64,000 nt of DNA, from NCBI RefSeq assembly GCF_000826645.1, contig NZ_JXJP01000008.1, positions 310,001 through 374,000 on the forward strand, in the 5' to 3' direction. Shown here in pieces: positions 9,062 through 17,099 of the stretch; the first letter of the stretch is position 1, and each line of letters begins with the position of its first letter. The notes under the pieces are model-generated. The model saw nothing but the letters and a program-made list of their open reading frames with translations, was not told the origin of the DNA and made no database searches. The DNA comes from Psychroserpens mesophilus. GTDB lineage: Bacteria > Bacteroidota > Bacteroidia > Flavobacteriales > Flavobacteriaceae. A program made the position numbers and the translations under genes.

Positions 9062-9745
9062 TCAGTTAACTTCAATCGGGTTAGAATTAATGATACTAGT
9101 ATGATTTTTTTTAACTTTTTGCAGTTTGTTAGATTTCGAATTACCAATATAAAAGCACAGTCCTATAAGCGCATTAAAATATAATTGATCTGCCACTTGC
9201 AAAAGCTGAGAGCCCTTTTGTTCGTCATAAATATAATCTGCTTCAATTGAAGCAACGATAGCTAACTTAGCTAAAAGCAAATAATCTATACCTAATCCAC
9301 CTTGCACCTTATAATTTTGATCTTGATAATCATTAGAAGCTAAGATTCCAGCACCAAGATACCCAAATGGTGATAACTTATGACTAGGAAACACATACCA
9401 TTCTAAATTTAAATCACCTGAAAGAAAGCCATTAGAATCGAAATCATAATTTTTAATGTCGAACTTTTTTAGGTTTCCATTAATATTCAAATTAGGTGTG
9501 ATAAATCGTTTGTATTGAATTTGAATAAAGTTTTCTATATCTGGTGTAATGACATCTCTATTTAAGAGTGTACTACCTACTCCAAACATAATTATATTCT
9601 TGGCTCTTATGCTAGATTTTAAAATAGAATCTGAAATAGGCTTTTCGCCAACGGTGGTTAATTCTTGAGTGAAACATTGTAATGAAAGCAATATCAGGAC
9701 ACACGATATTGAGCGTTTAATTCTTGTAGGTTTAATCATAATCAC
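9062..9745 (-). CDS. Outer-membrane beta-barrel protein, paralogue B
   Basis: 227 residues, signal peptide SCVLILLSLQCFTQ, then a small barrel matching the product at 7765 block by block (FSPFVFAGAGLNAS there, LSPFGYLGAGILAS here; FQGGAGLEYIVSENIG there, VQGGLGIDYLLLAKLA here; GVNFYFGGSKMKSKKL there, GLCFYIGNSKSNKLQK here). It ends with the same kind of basic tail after the last strand. It has its own terminator, so the pair are separately transcribed tandem paralogues. Function unknown. Confidence 0.6.
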   Translation of the reverse strand: MIMIKPTRIKRSISCVLILLSLQCFTQELTTVGEKPISDSILKSSIRAKNIIMFGVGSTLLNRDVITPDIENFIQIQYKRFITPNLNINGNLKKFDIKNYDFDSNGFLSGDLNLEWYVFPSHKLSPFGYLGAGILASNDYQDQNYKVQGGLGIDYLLLAKLAIVASIEADYIYDEQKGSQLLQVADQLYFNALIGLCFYIGNSKSNKLQKVKKNHTSIINSNPIEVN

Positions 9746-9908
9746 ATTTTAGTTTGTACACAATAGCATACAAGTTATTAGGGTTTAATAATAAAATGGA
9801 TTAATTAAAAAGGTGCAATCGTGTTGTTGAAATTTTGTAACACTCTTATTAAAATACAATCTTATTTCAATAATAGGGATGAGTAATACAATGCAATTAC
9901 AAAACAAA

Positions 9909-9969
9909 TAACTATAATTCTTAACATGTGATAATCATATATTCGATTAGCAGTTAAGAATTATAGTTA
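9909..9969. repeat. Perfect 17-bp inverted repeat downstream of glnN
   Basis: TAACTATAATTCTTAAC at 9909-9925 is matched exactly by its reverse complement at 9953-9969, separated by 27 bases. It begins 30 bases beyond the GSIII stop codon. On the minus strand it is followed by TTTGTTTTG, so it may act as a terminator, although the stem is very AT-rich and the loop long. Confidence 0.7.
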
Positions 9970-9998
9970 AAATGCGATTTTTCGCTCAAAACAAATAT

Positions 9999-12185
9999 CT
10001 ATTTGGTAAAAAGTAGCTCTCTATACTTGGTTAATGGCCAAAGCTCATCATCAACTAACAGTTCTAATTTATCACAATGATATCTAATATCTTCAAATAA
10101 AGGTTTTACAATATGACAATACGCATTGGCTTTCTTTTCGAGGTCATCAATGGCATTCGCCTTTTTACGTTCTTCAATCATTTTGGTCACATTGGAATTA
10201 ATACCTTCAATATGATTAGAAATCTGCTCAATAAGGTTGAGTTGTTCTTTAGCCAGCTTTTTAAAAGACGTTCCGTAAATATCTTTAAGTCCTTTCACAT
10301 TATCGATCAAAATATTCTGGTAACGTACTGCAGTTGGCACCACGTGATTTCGAGCGATATCTCCTAAAACACGTCCTTCAATTTGAATTCTAAGTACATA
10401 TTCTTCAACTTCTATCTCATAGCGTGCTTCGGATTCAATTTTATTCATAACATTCATCTCTTCAAAAAGTTGAATGGCTTTCTTAGATACTTTTGCTTTC
10501 AGAGCTTCAGGAGTGGTTTTATTATTACTCAAACCTCTCTTCTTAGCCTCTTTTTCCCAGGCTTCACCATAACCATTACCTTCAAAAAGGATATGCTTTG
10601 ATTTTTTAATGTATTCTCTTAACACATTAAAAATGGCATCATCTTTTTTCATGTCTTTTTTAGAAACCAAAGTATCAACTTCAGCTTTAAAATCGATTAA
10701 TTGCTTGGCAACTATGGTATTTAAAACAGTCATTGGATTGGCACAATTAGCCGTAGAACCTACTGCTCTAAATTCAAACTTATTTCCTGTGAACGCAAAT
10801 GGCGATGTACGGTTTCGATCTGTATTATCAAGTAATACATCAGGAATTTTACCAACTACGTTTAATTTTAAATCTGTTTTTTCCTGAGGAGACAATTTTC
10901 CATTGGTAACGTTTTCCAACTCATTGAGTGTACGTGTTAATTGCTCACCAATAAAAACTGAAATGATAGCAGGAGGTGCTTCATTAGCACCCAAACGATG
11001 ATCATTACTTGCAGAAGCAATTGCAGCTCTTAATAATTCTTCATTATCGTAAACTGCTTTAATTGTATTTATGAAAAAGGTTAAAAACTGAAGGTTACTC
11101 ATTGGCGTTTTTCCTGGACTCAATAAATTAACACCTGTATCTGTACTTAAACTCCAGTTGTTGTGTTTACCCGAACCATTTACACCTGCAAAAGGCTTTT
11201 CATGAAATAAAACTTTAAAATTATGACGCTCTGCAACCTTATCCATCACATCCATTAACAACGAATTATGATCGACAGCTAAGTTAGCTTCTTCATATAT
11301 AGGAGCCAATTCAAATTGATTTGGTGCCACTTCATTATGTCTTGTTTTTACAGGAATTCCAAGCAACATACATTCAGTTTCTAAATCACGCATGTAAGCC
11401 ATAGCTCTATTTGGAATGGTTCCGAAATAGTGATCATCTAATTGCTGACCTTTAGCTGGTGAATGTCCAAGAAGTGTCCTTCCTGTTAATGTGATATCTG
11501 GTCTCGACATTGCCAGTCCGCTATCAATTAAAAAGTATTCCTGCTCCCATCCTAAAGATGCATTTACCTTTTTAACATTCTTGTCAAAATATTTACAAAC
11601 AGCAACAGCAGCAGTGTCTACAGCCTGAAGCGCTCTCAATAATGGTGTTTTATAATCTAAAGCTTCACCAGTATAAGACACAAAAACAGTTGGGATGCAT
11701 AATGTTGTTCCATACACAAAAGCTGGAGATGTAGGATCCCAAGCAGTATATCCTCTTGCTTCAAAAGTGTTTCTAATACCTCCATTAGGAAAACTCGATG
11801 CATCAGGCTCTTGCTGTACTAATTGTCCGCCTCCAAATTTCTCAATAGCTAAACCGTTTCCTATAGTTTCAAAAAATGCGTCATGCTTTTCAGCAGTTGC
11901 ACCTGTTAAAGGCTGAAACCAATGTGTATAATGCGTTGCTCCTTTAGAAATTGCCCATTCTTTCATACCTGTTGAAATATGATCTGCGACACTTCTTTCA
12001 ATTTTTGAACCTTTACTAACCGCACTCATGACACTTTCATAAGCCTCTTTAGTTAAGTATTGACGCATTATCGATTCGTTGAAAACGTTAGCGCCGAAAA
12101 TTTCAGAGCGTCTTACATTTTCTTCAATATGAATCGGTTTGTGTTTAAATACTTCTTTTAAAGCATGAAATCTAAGTTTAGACAT
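9999..12185 (-). CDS. glnN: Glutamine synthetase type III
   Basis: ATP-dependent synthesis of glutamine from glutamate and ammonia. At ~728 residues it has the length of the GSIII family, which is common in Bacteroidota and almost twice the size of GSI. Visible family blocks: an N-terminal FGANVFNE region, THYTHWFQPLTGATAEKHD, GWEQEYFLID, RHNEVAPNQFELAP, FAGVNGSGKHNNWS and NRTSPFAFTGNKFEFR. The last blocks carry metal, glutamate and ATP ligands. I chose MSKLRFHAL at 12185; an upstream in-frame ATG at 12218 would add 11 residues not typical of the family. It is divergent from a GSII gene at 12374, and the two share the 188-bp spacer between them. Confidence 0.96.
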   Translation of the reverse strand: MSKLRFHALKEVFKHKPIHIEENVRRSEIFGANVFNESIMRQYLTKEAYESVMSAVSKGSKIERSVADHISTGMKEWAISKGATHYTHWFQPLTGATAEKHDAFFETIGNGLAIEKFGGGQLVQQEPDASSFPNGGIRNTFEARGYTAWDPTSPAFVYGTTLCIPTVFVSYTGEALDYKTPLLRALQAVDTAAVAVCKYFDKNVKKVNASLGWEQEYFLIDSGLAMSRPDITLTGRTLLGHSPAKGQQLDDHYFGTIPNRAMAYMRDLETECMLLGIPVKTRHNEVAPNQFELAPIYEEANLAVDHNSLLMDVMDKVAERHNFKVLFHEKPFAGVNGSGKHNNWSLSTDTGVNLLSPGKTPMSNLQFLTFFINTIKAVYDNEELLRAAIASASNDHRLGANEAPPAIISVFIGEQLTRTLNELENVTNGKLSPQEKTDLKLNVVGKIPDVLLDNTDRNRTSPFAFTGNKFEFRAVGSTANCANPMTVLNTIVAKQLIDFKAEVDTLVSKKDMKKDDAIFNVLREYIKKSKHILFEGNGYGEAWEKEAKKRGLSNNKTTPEALKAKVSKKAIQLFEEMNVMNKIESEARYEIEVEEYVLRIQIEGRVLGDIARNHVVPTAVRYQNILIDNVKGLKDIYGTSFKKLAKEQLNLIEQISNHIEGINSNVTKMIEERKKANAIDDLEKKANAYCHIVKPLFEDIRYHCDKLELLVDDELWPLTKYRELLFTK

Positions 12186-12253
12186 AATAATTATATATTT
12201 TTTAATTTTACAGGGCAAATTTAACTAATATTTAAATTACAAACGAATTTACC

Positions 12254-12268
12254 CCCTAAAAAATAGGG
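12254..12268. promoter_or_regulatory. CCCTA-N5-TAGGG dyad between two glutamine synthetase genes
   Basis: In the divergent spacer between glnN and the GSII gene, CCCTA (12254-12258) and TAGGG (12264-12268) form a perfect dyad around an A5 core. It is the only GC-rich element in an AT-rich spacer. A CAAATTTA at 12216-12223 reads on the minus strand as TAAATTTG, a flavobacterial -7 box for glnN. An operator role is inferred from position only. Confidence 0.4.
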
Positions 12269-12373
12269 TTATAATAATTGTTAATAACATTTTATCTAAA
12301 ATTACCCTCGTTTTTTTTGACTGAAAATAAAAAATTATAATATTTGTGCTTTAATTTTTTAAACAAACACAGC

Positions 12374-13393
12374 ATGAGCAAATCTAAATTAGAATACATT
12401 TGGTTAGATGGCTATAAGCCAACACAAAACATGAGAAGCAAAACTAAAATTGAAGAAAACTTTAGTGGCAAATTAGAAGACTGTCCGATCTGGTCTTTTG
12501 ATGGAAGTTCAACACGTCAAGCTGAAGGTGGTTCATCTGATTGCTTATTAAAACCCGTCGCTATTTATCCGGATCCAGCAAGAACTAATGGATATCTTGT
12601 TATGACTGAGGTTTTGAATGCAGATGGAACGCCTCACGTATCTAATGGTAGAGCAACAATTGATGATGATGACAATGATTTCTGGTTTGGATTTGAACAA
12701 GAATATTTCATTATGGATAAACACACACAATTACCTTTAGGGTTTCCAATTGGTGGTTATCCAGCTCCTCAAGGATTGTACTACTGTTCTGTTGGTGGAA
12801 AAAACACGCATGGCAGAGATTTAGTTGAAGAACATGCCGACTTATGTATTGCTGCAGGATTAAATTTTGAAGGTATTAATCAGGAAGTTGCTGCAGGACA
12901 GTGGGAATTTCAATTGTTTGCTAAAGGCGCTAAAATAGCAGGTGACGAGATGTGGATTGCACGTTATTTATTAGATCGTTTAACTGAACAATATGGTTAT
13001 TACATTGAGTACCATCCAAAACCATTAGGAAAAGATATGGATTGGAATGGTTCTGGTATGCACGCCAACTTCTCGAATACCACATTAAGAACTTGCGGTT
13101 CTCAGGAAACTTATGAGAAAATATGTGAAGCCTTCAGACCAGTAGTTAAAGAACATATTGAAGTTTACGGAGAATTTAATGATCAACGTTTAACTGGATT
13201 GCATGAAACTGCATCTATCCATGATTTTAGTTATGGTATTTCAGACAGAGGTGCTTCTATTCGTATTCCTATTATTACTGTTGAAAAAGGCTGGAAAGGC
13301 TGGCTGGAAGATCGTCGTCCAGCTTCAAATGCTGATCCTTATAAAATTGCAGGAAGAATTATTAAAACTGTAAAATCAGCTAATATTAGCTAA
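12374..13393 (+). CDS. Glutamine synthetase type II (eukaryotic-type)
   Basis: 339 residues from MSKSKLEYIWLDGY. Blocks typical of the octa/decameric GSII family: WSFDGSSTRQAEG (beta-grasp domain), FGFEQEYFIMD (metal-binding Glu pair), GQWEFQLFAKG, DWNGSGMHANFS and GRGA-like SDRGASIRIP (arginine loop), ending with an ADPYKIAGRI helix. It catalyses the same reaction as the divergent GSIII; carrying both is common in Flavobacteriaceae. An in-frame GTG at 12344 was rejected because the added residues lie in the AT-rich leader. A terminator follows at 13421. Confidence 0.94.
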   Translation: MSKSKLEYIWLDGYKPTQNMRSKTKIEENFSGKLEDCPIWSFDGSSTRQAEGGSSDCLLKPVAIYPDPARTNGYLVMTEVLNADGTPHVSNGRATIDDDDNDFWFGFEQEYFIMDKHTQLPLGFPIGGYPAPQGLYYCSVGGKNTHGRDLVEEHADLCIAAGLNFEGINQEVAAGQWEFQLFAKGAKIAGDEMWIARYLLDRLTEQYGYYIEYHPKPLGKDMDWNGSGMHANFSNTTLRTCGSQETYEKICEAFRPVVKEHIEVYGEFNDQRLTGLHETASIHDFSYGISDRGASIRIPIITVEKGWKGWLEDRRPASNADPYKIAGRIIKTVKSANIS

Positions 13394-13420
13394 ATTATAT
13401 CGAATTTGTTTTGTTCAAAA

Positions 13421-13453
13421 GCGTCTTCTTAATTTTTAAAGAAGGCGTTTTTT
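13421..13453 (+). terminator. Intrinsic terminator of the GSII gene
   Basis: GCGTCTTCTT pairs with AAGAAGGCG (one G-T pair) across an A/T loop and is followed by TTTTTT. It lies 28 bases after the stop. Confidence 0.8.
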
Positions 13454-13456
13454 ATG

Positions 13457-14398
13457 TTACGATTTAAAAGCGAAGAAAATAAATAATCCGTAGGCAACAA
13501 CTAATAATAAGCCCTTATATCTAGAGATATTCATTCGTTTAGGAACTATTATTAACGGTATTAAAACAGCTGCAAAAGCTAGCATCCAATAAATATCACG
13601 CGATAATATGGAAGCATCTGTAACTTCAATGGTTTTAATTATTGAGGTTAAGCCTAACACAGATCCAATGTTAAAGATATTTGAGCCAATTAAATTCCCT
13701 AGTGACAAGGCTTTTTCTTTTTTTACAGCAGCTATAACAGAAGCTGCTAATTCTGGAACGCTTGTTCCTATTGCAATAACTGTAGCGGCTATCACAGCAT
13801 CGCTAACACCTAATGCTGTAGCCAATTCTTTTGCTCCATCAACCAGCCATACTGAACCAAAATATAAAGCAATAGCGCCAATTAGTAACCAAATAACAAT
13901 TTTAAAATTCGAAACTACAGCGAGACTTTCATCAATGGCTTCTATCACTTTTTCCTTTTTTGCAGCTTTTAACAACACAAATAAAAAAAGAATTAAAGCG
14001 CCAAACAACATACAGCCTTCTATCGATGAAAGCTTATTATCGTTATATAAAAAATAGTATAACACAATTGAAAACAACATCATTGCCGGCCAATTGAGCT
14101 TATAAAAACTTTTGTCGACAGCTATAGAACTCACTAATGCTGTAATCCCTAAGACTAATCCTATATTAGCAATATTAGAACCAATTACATTATTCAGTGC
14201 AATTGCTGGAGAACCTGTTAATGCTGCATTCAAGCTCACTAAAAGTTCTGGAGCAGATGTTGCAAAACTAACAACAGTCATTCCAATAACCATTTTAGAA
14301 ATGTTCAATTTAAAAGATAAGGCAACTGAAGAACGTACCAGAAACTCTCCACCAATTACTAAAAGCACTAACCCTAAAATGATCCAAAGCAAACTCAT
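13457..14398 (-). CDS. Calcium/sodium antiporter (CaCA family, YrbG-like)
   Basis: 313 residues, almost entirely hydrophobic with about ten membrane segments in two homologous halves. Each half carries the family's alpha repeat: GMTVVSFATSAPELLVSLNA with NNVIGSNIANIG in the first, and ATVIAIGTSVPELAASVIAA with GNLIGSNIFNIG in the second; these Glu/Ser/Asn residues bind the transported ions. A polar loop (KAAKKEKVIEAIDE) joins the halves. Inner-membrane cation exchange is well supported by family; the ion preference is not deducible. It stands alone between the GSII terminator and the divergent BlaI-type gene. Confidence 0.9.
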   Translation of the reverse strand: MSLLWIILGLVLLVIGGEFLVRSSVALSFKLNISKMVIGMTVVSFATSAPELLVSLNAALTGSPAIALNNVIGSNIANIGLVLGITALVSSIAVDKSFYKLNWPAMMLFSIVLYYFLYNDNKLSSIEGCMLFGALILFLFVLLKAAKKEKVIEAIDESLAVVSNFKIVIWLLIGAIALYFGSVWLVDGAKELATALGVSDAVIAATVIAIGTSVPELAASVIAAVKKEKALSLGNLIGSNIFNIGSVLGLTSIIKTIEVTDASILSRDIYWMLAFAAVLIPLIIVPKRMNISRYKGLLLVVAYGLFIFFAFKS

Positions 14399-14468
14399 GT
14401 AATCAAAATTTTTGCGAAGATACTACTTCATCTGATTAATAGTATAAATACTTTTGAAAACTTAATTT

Positions 14469-14484
14469 TTAGTTAAATAACTAA
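14469..14484. promoter_or_regulatory. Operator dyad 1 (TTAGTT-N4-AACTAA) upstream of blaI-like gene
   Basis: Perfect 6-bp arms around AAAT. A second dyad of the same design follows with centres 20 bp apart (two helical turns), as expected for side-by-side BlaI/MecI dimers. Confidence 0.65.
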
Positions 14485-14488
14485 AAGA

Positions 14489-14504
14489 ATAGTTGTATAA
14501 CTAT
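14489..14504. promoter_or_regulatory. Operator dyad 2 (ATAGTT-N4-AACTAT) upstream of blaI-like gene
   Basis: Perfect 6-bp arms around GTAT. It contains the TTG (14493-14495) of the predicted promoter, so bound repressor would block RNA polymerase. A further half-site, ATAGTTATA, lies at 14509-14517. Confidence 0.7.
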
Positions 14505-14523
14505 AAAAATAGTTATACGTTTG
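14493..14523 (+). promoter_or_regulatory. Promoter of the blaI-blaR1-like operon
   Basis: TTG at 14493-14495, a 20-base spacer, then TACGTTTG at 14516-14523. This matches the Bacteroidota consensus TTG-N17-23-TAnnTTTG exactly and lies about 28 bases before the GTG start of the repressor gene. Confidence 0.75.
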
Positions 14524-14550
14524 TTTTTATAATTTATAAAATTCAACAAC

Positions 14551-14910
14551 GTGCAAAAGCTCACCAATAAAGAAGAAGAAATCATGCATATTTTATGGAA
14601 GTTGGAAAAAGCTTTTGTAAAAGATGTTCTGGCAGAAATCAAAGACGACAAGCCACATTACAACACCTTATCTACGATAATCAGAAATTTAGAAGAAAAA
14701 GGTTATGTCAGTTATAATGCCTACGGAAAAACGCATCAATACTTTCCTGTCGTTAGTAAGGAATCCTACAAAGAACGTTTTATGAATACGGCTATTGAAA
14801 GCTATTTTAATAATTCGTATAAGAATGTTGTGTCCTTTTTTGCTAAGGAAGAAAAAATAAGTGTTGACGAATTAAAAGAAATCATTGCATTAATTGAAAA
14901 CAAAAAGTAA
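14551..14910 (+). CDS. BlaI/MecI/CopY-family transcriptional repressor
   Basis: 119 residues with the family's winged-helix layout: LTNKEEEIMHILWKLEKAFVKDVLAEI, then the recognition segment around YNTLSTIIRNLEEKGYVSY, then a C-terminal dimerisation helix region (ISVDELKEIIALIE). The start is a GTG at 14551, the first codon that gives the conserved MQKLTNKEEE beginning; there is no ATG nearby. Two dyads and a matching promoter lie just upstream, so autorepression is expected. The gene is followed after 2 bases by an M56 peptidase gene, the usual partner whose signalling leads to loss of the repressor. Despite the family name, in Bacteroidota these pairs are seldom linked to beta-lactam resistance. 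Confidence 0.9.
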   Translation: MQKLTNKEEEIMHILWKLEKAFVKDVLAEIKDDKPHYNTLSTIIRNLEEKGYVSYNAYGKTHQYFPVVSKESYKERFMNTAIESYFNNSYKNVVSFFAKEEKISVDELKEIIALIENKK

Positions 14911-14912
14911 TT

Positions 14913-17063
14913 ATGGACTATCTTTTAAAATCGTCAGCTGTTATATTCATTTTCTATGCTTGCTACAAAGTATTCTTACAACGCGATACGTTTTTTAATT
15001 CTAATCGCTGGTTCTTGCTGCTAGGATTATTAATTGCATCATGCATTCCTCTTATCGTAATTCCTGTATATGTTGAATACACTCCTATTCAATTACCTAA
15101 CTTTATTGGCACGACTGTTAGTGAAAATCCGATTACTTTACAGGAAGAAACATTCAATTTAATAGATTTACTACCTAATATTTATTTGTTAGGTCTTGTA
15201 TTCTTTTTAGTAAAATTAATTATCGAGTTACTATCTCTCAACCGTATATTAAAAACAGGAACGATTCAATCGTTTCAAAATTTCAAACTGATAGAAACCA
15301 CCAAACAAGTCGCTCCATTTTCGTTTTTCAATTGTATCGTTTATAATCCAACACATTTCAATAACGAAGAGCTACAACATGTTATAAACCATGAAAAAGC
15401 ACATATACAACAACTACATTCTCTCGACACCATAATTTCTCAAATTACTTGTGCTTTTCTTTGGTTTAACCCTTTTGTTTGGTTGTATAAAAAAGCCTTA
15501 CAACAGAATTTAGAATTTATAGCAGATCAAAAAGCCCAGTTCGCATCTCCTTGTGAAAAAAGCTATCAAACTGTTTTATTAAAAGCCAGCGTACAAAATC
15601 ATCAACTTGTATTTACTAATAATTTTTACACATCATTAATCAAAAAACGAATCGTTATGTTACACAAATCAAAATCTAAAAAACGAAATCAACTCAAGCT
15701 TATTCTGGTTCTTCCGCTATTAGCATTTTTCATTATGAGTTTCAATACCAAAACTATTTATGTTGAAACGGTCGAAGAAGACAATCAAACGACTAATTCA
15801 GGAGAAACCATTGAAATTATCTTCACAAAAAACACAAGCGATGAGGATCTTGAACAGATTAAAAAAGAACTTCAAAGCAAAGGCATTACGTTTACCTATA
15901 AGAATGTAAAACGTAATTCTGATGGCGAAATCATTGCAATCCACACAGAATTCAAAAGTGCTGATAACTCTTCAAATTATAACATTTCTGGAGAAAACGG
16001 AATCAAACCCTTCCATTTTAAAAGTAGTGATGACAGTTTTAGTGTTGGTTCACTGGATTACAAGTTTATAAATGAAAACACAAAAACTAAGTCTTCTCAG
16101 GAAACAAACAGAGTTGTAATCATAGAAGAAGACGATGACGATACTAATTCTACAATAATAGATCTAAAAACGCTAAGAGAAAAAGACAGTGTTTATGTCA
16201 TTAGGAAGACTAACAAATTAACATATTCGACTGGCACCAGTGAAGATGAGGATTCAACAATTATTATTCAGGAATCAGACGAGCCAATTTTCATTTTAAA
16301 CGGTAAAAAAGTTGAAAAATCAATTTTTGAAGATGTAGATTCAGAAGATATTGAATCTGTGTTTGTTTTAAAAGGAAAAAGCGCAATTGAAAAATTTGGA
16401 AATGATGGCAAGAATGGCGTAATCATAATGACAAAAAAAGGTTCCAAAGGTTTGTTTTCTGAATCTGAAGACAAGGTTGTCTTTAATTCAAAAAACAGTT
16501 TTAAGTTTGAAACCGATGGCAAGCAACCGCTATTTATTCTTAACGGAAAAGTGATTGACAAAGAGGATTTAAATAATGTCAGTCCGAATATTATTGAAGA
16601 TGTTGAAGTACTAAAAGACAAATCTGCCACAACGTTGTATGGCAAGAAAGGAGAAAATGGCGTAATCATTATCAATACCAAAAAAGAAGGCATTTTAAAT
16701 AGTAAAAATAAAGGCATCCTCGTTGTTAAGGAGGATGAAAATCCTTATCAAATTGAAGTTAGTAATGTATATGTTACTTATGATGACGAAGAAGTTGCAA
16801 CAGAATTTATTATTACTAAAAATTCTTCAGACGCCTCTTTAGAGCAACAAAAATTAGAACTTAAAAAACATGGCATTGATGCAAAATTCTCTAAAGTAAA
16901 GCGCAATAAAGCTGGCGAAATTACAAGCATTAAAATTTCTTTAGATGATAACGATGGACGAAAATCCAGTGCCAGCTGGAAAGAAAAAAATCAGGCAATT
17001 CCAGATATAGTCATGGGTAAATCTAACGACGACAAGCTTTATATACAAGCCATAGGAAACTAA
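14913..17063 (+). CDS. BlaR1-like M56 membrane metallopeptidase with TonB-plug-like repeats
   Basis: 716 residues. Three hydrophobic segments in the first ~110 residues and a fourth near 260-276 (LILVLPLLAFFIMSF) frame a cytoplasmic zinc-peptidase domain with HEKAH (His160, Glu161, His164) and a downstream LEFIADQKA helix carrying the third ligand. The region beyond the fourth membrane segment (~430 residues) has no penicillin-binding sensor. Instead it has four blocks in A-B-B-A order: A, an ITKNSSD..LEQ..KKELKKHGI type segment at ~292 and again near the end; B, a PLFILNGK...LKGKSA...NGVIIM type segment twice, resembling TonB-dependent receptor plug domains. It is co-transcribed with the BlaI-like repressor, so it probably senses an envelope signal and relays it by proteolysis. 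Confidence 0.85.
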   Translation: MDYLLKSSAVIFIFYACYKVFLQRDTFFNSNRWFLLLGLLIASCIPLIVIPVYVEYTPIQLPNFIGTTVSENPITLQEETFNLIDLLPNIYLLGLVFFLVKLIIELLSLNRILKTGTIQSFQNFKLIETTKQVAPFSFFNCIVYNPTHFNNEELQHVINHEKAHIQQLHSLDTIISQITCAFLWFNPFVWLYKKALQQNLEFIADQKAQFASPCEKSYQTVLLKASVQNHQLVFTNNFYTSLIKKRIVMLHKSKSKKRNQLKLILVLPLLAFFIMSFNTKTIYVETVEEDNQTTNSGETIEIIFTKNTSDEDLEQIKKELQSKGITFTYKNVKRNSDGEIIAIHTEFKSADNSSNYNISGENGIKPFHFKSSDDSFSVGSLDYKFINENTKTKSSQETNRVVIIEEDDDDTNSTIIDLKTLREKDSVYVIRKTNKLTYSTGTSEDEDSTIIIQESDEPIFILNGKKVEKSIFEDVDSEDIESVFVLKGKSAIEKFGNDGKNGVIIMTKKGSKGLFSESEDKVVFNSKNSFKFETDGKQPLFILNGKVIDKEDLNNVSPNIIEDVEVLKDKSATTLYGKKGENGVIIINTKKEGILNSKNKGILVVKEDENPYQIEVSNVYVTYDDEEVATEFIITKNSSDASLEQQKLELKKHGIDAKFSKVKRNKAGEITSIKISLDDNDGRKSSASWKEKNQAIPDIVMGKSNDDKLYIQAIGN

Positions 17064-17095
17064 AAAAAAGCCCAAATATAAATTTGGGCTTTTTG
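17062..17095. terminator. Bidirectional terminator between blaR1-like and endonuclease genes
   Basis: Perfect 9-bp stem AGCCCAAAT / ATTTGGGCT with an A-run before and a T-run after, serving both convergent genes. Confidence 0.9.
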
Positions 17096-17099
17096 TTTA

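Noticed and set aside
14551-17063. Beta-lactam resistance operon
   Set aside because: The BlaR1-like protein has no penicillin-binding sensor domain and no beta-lactamase gene is nearby.
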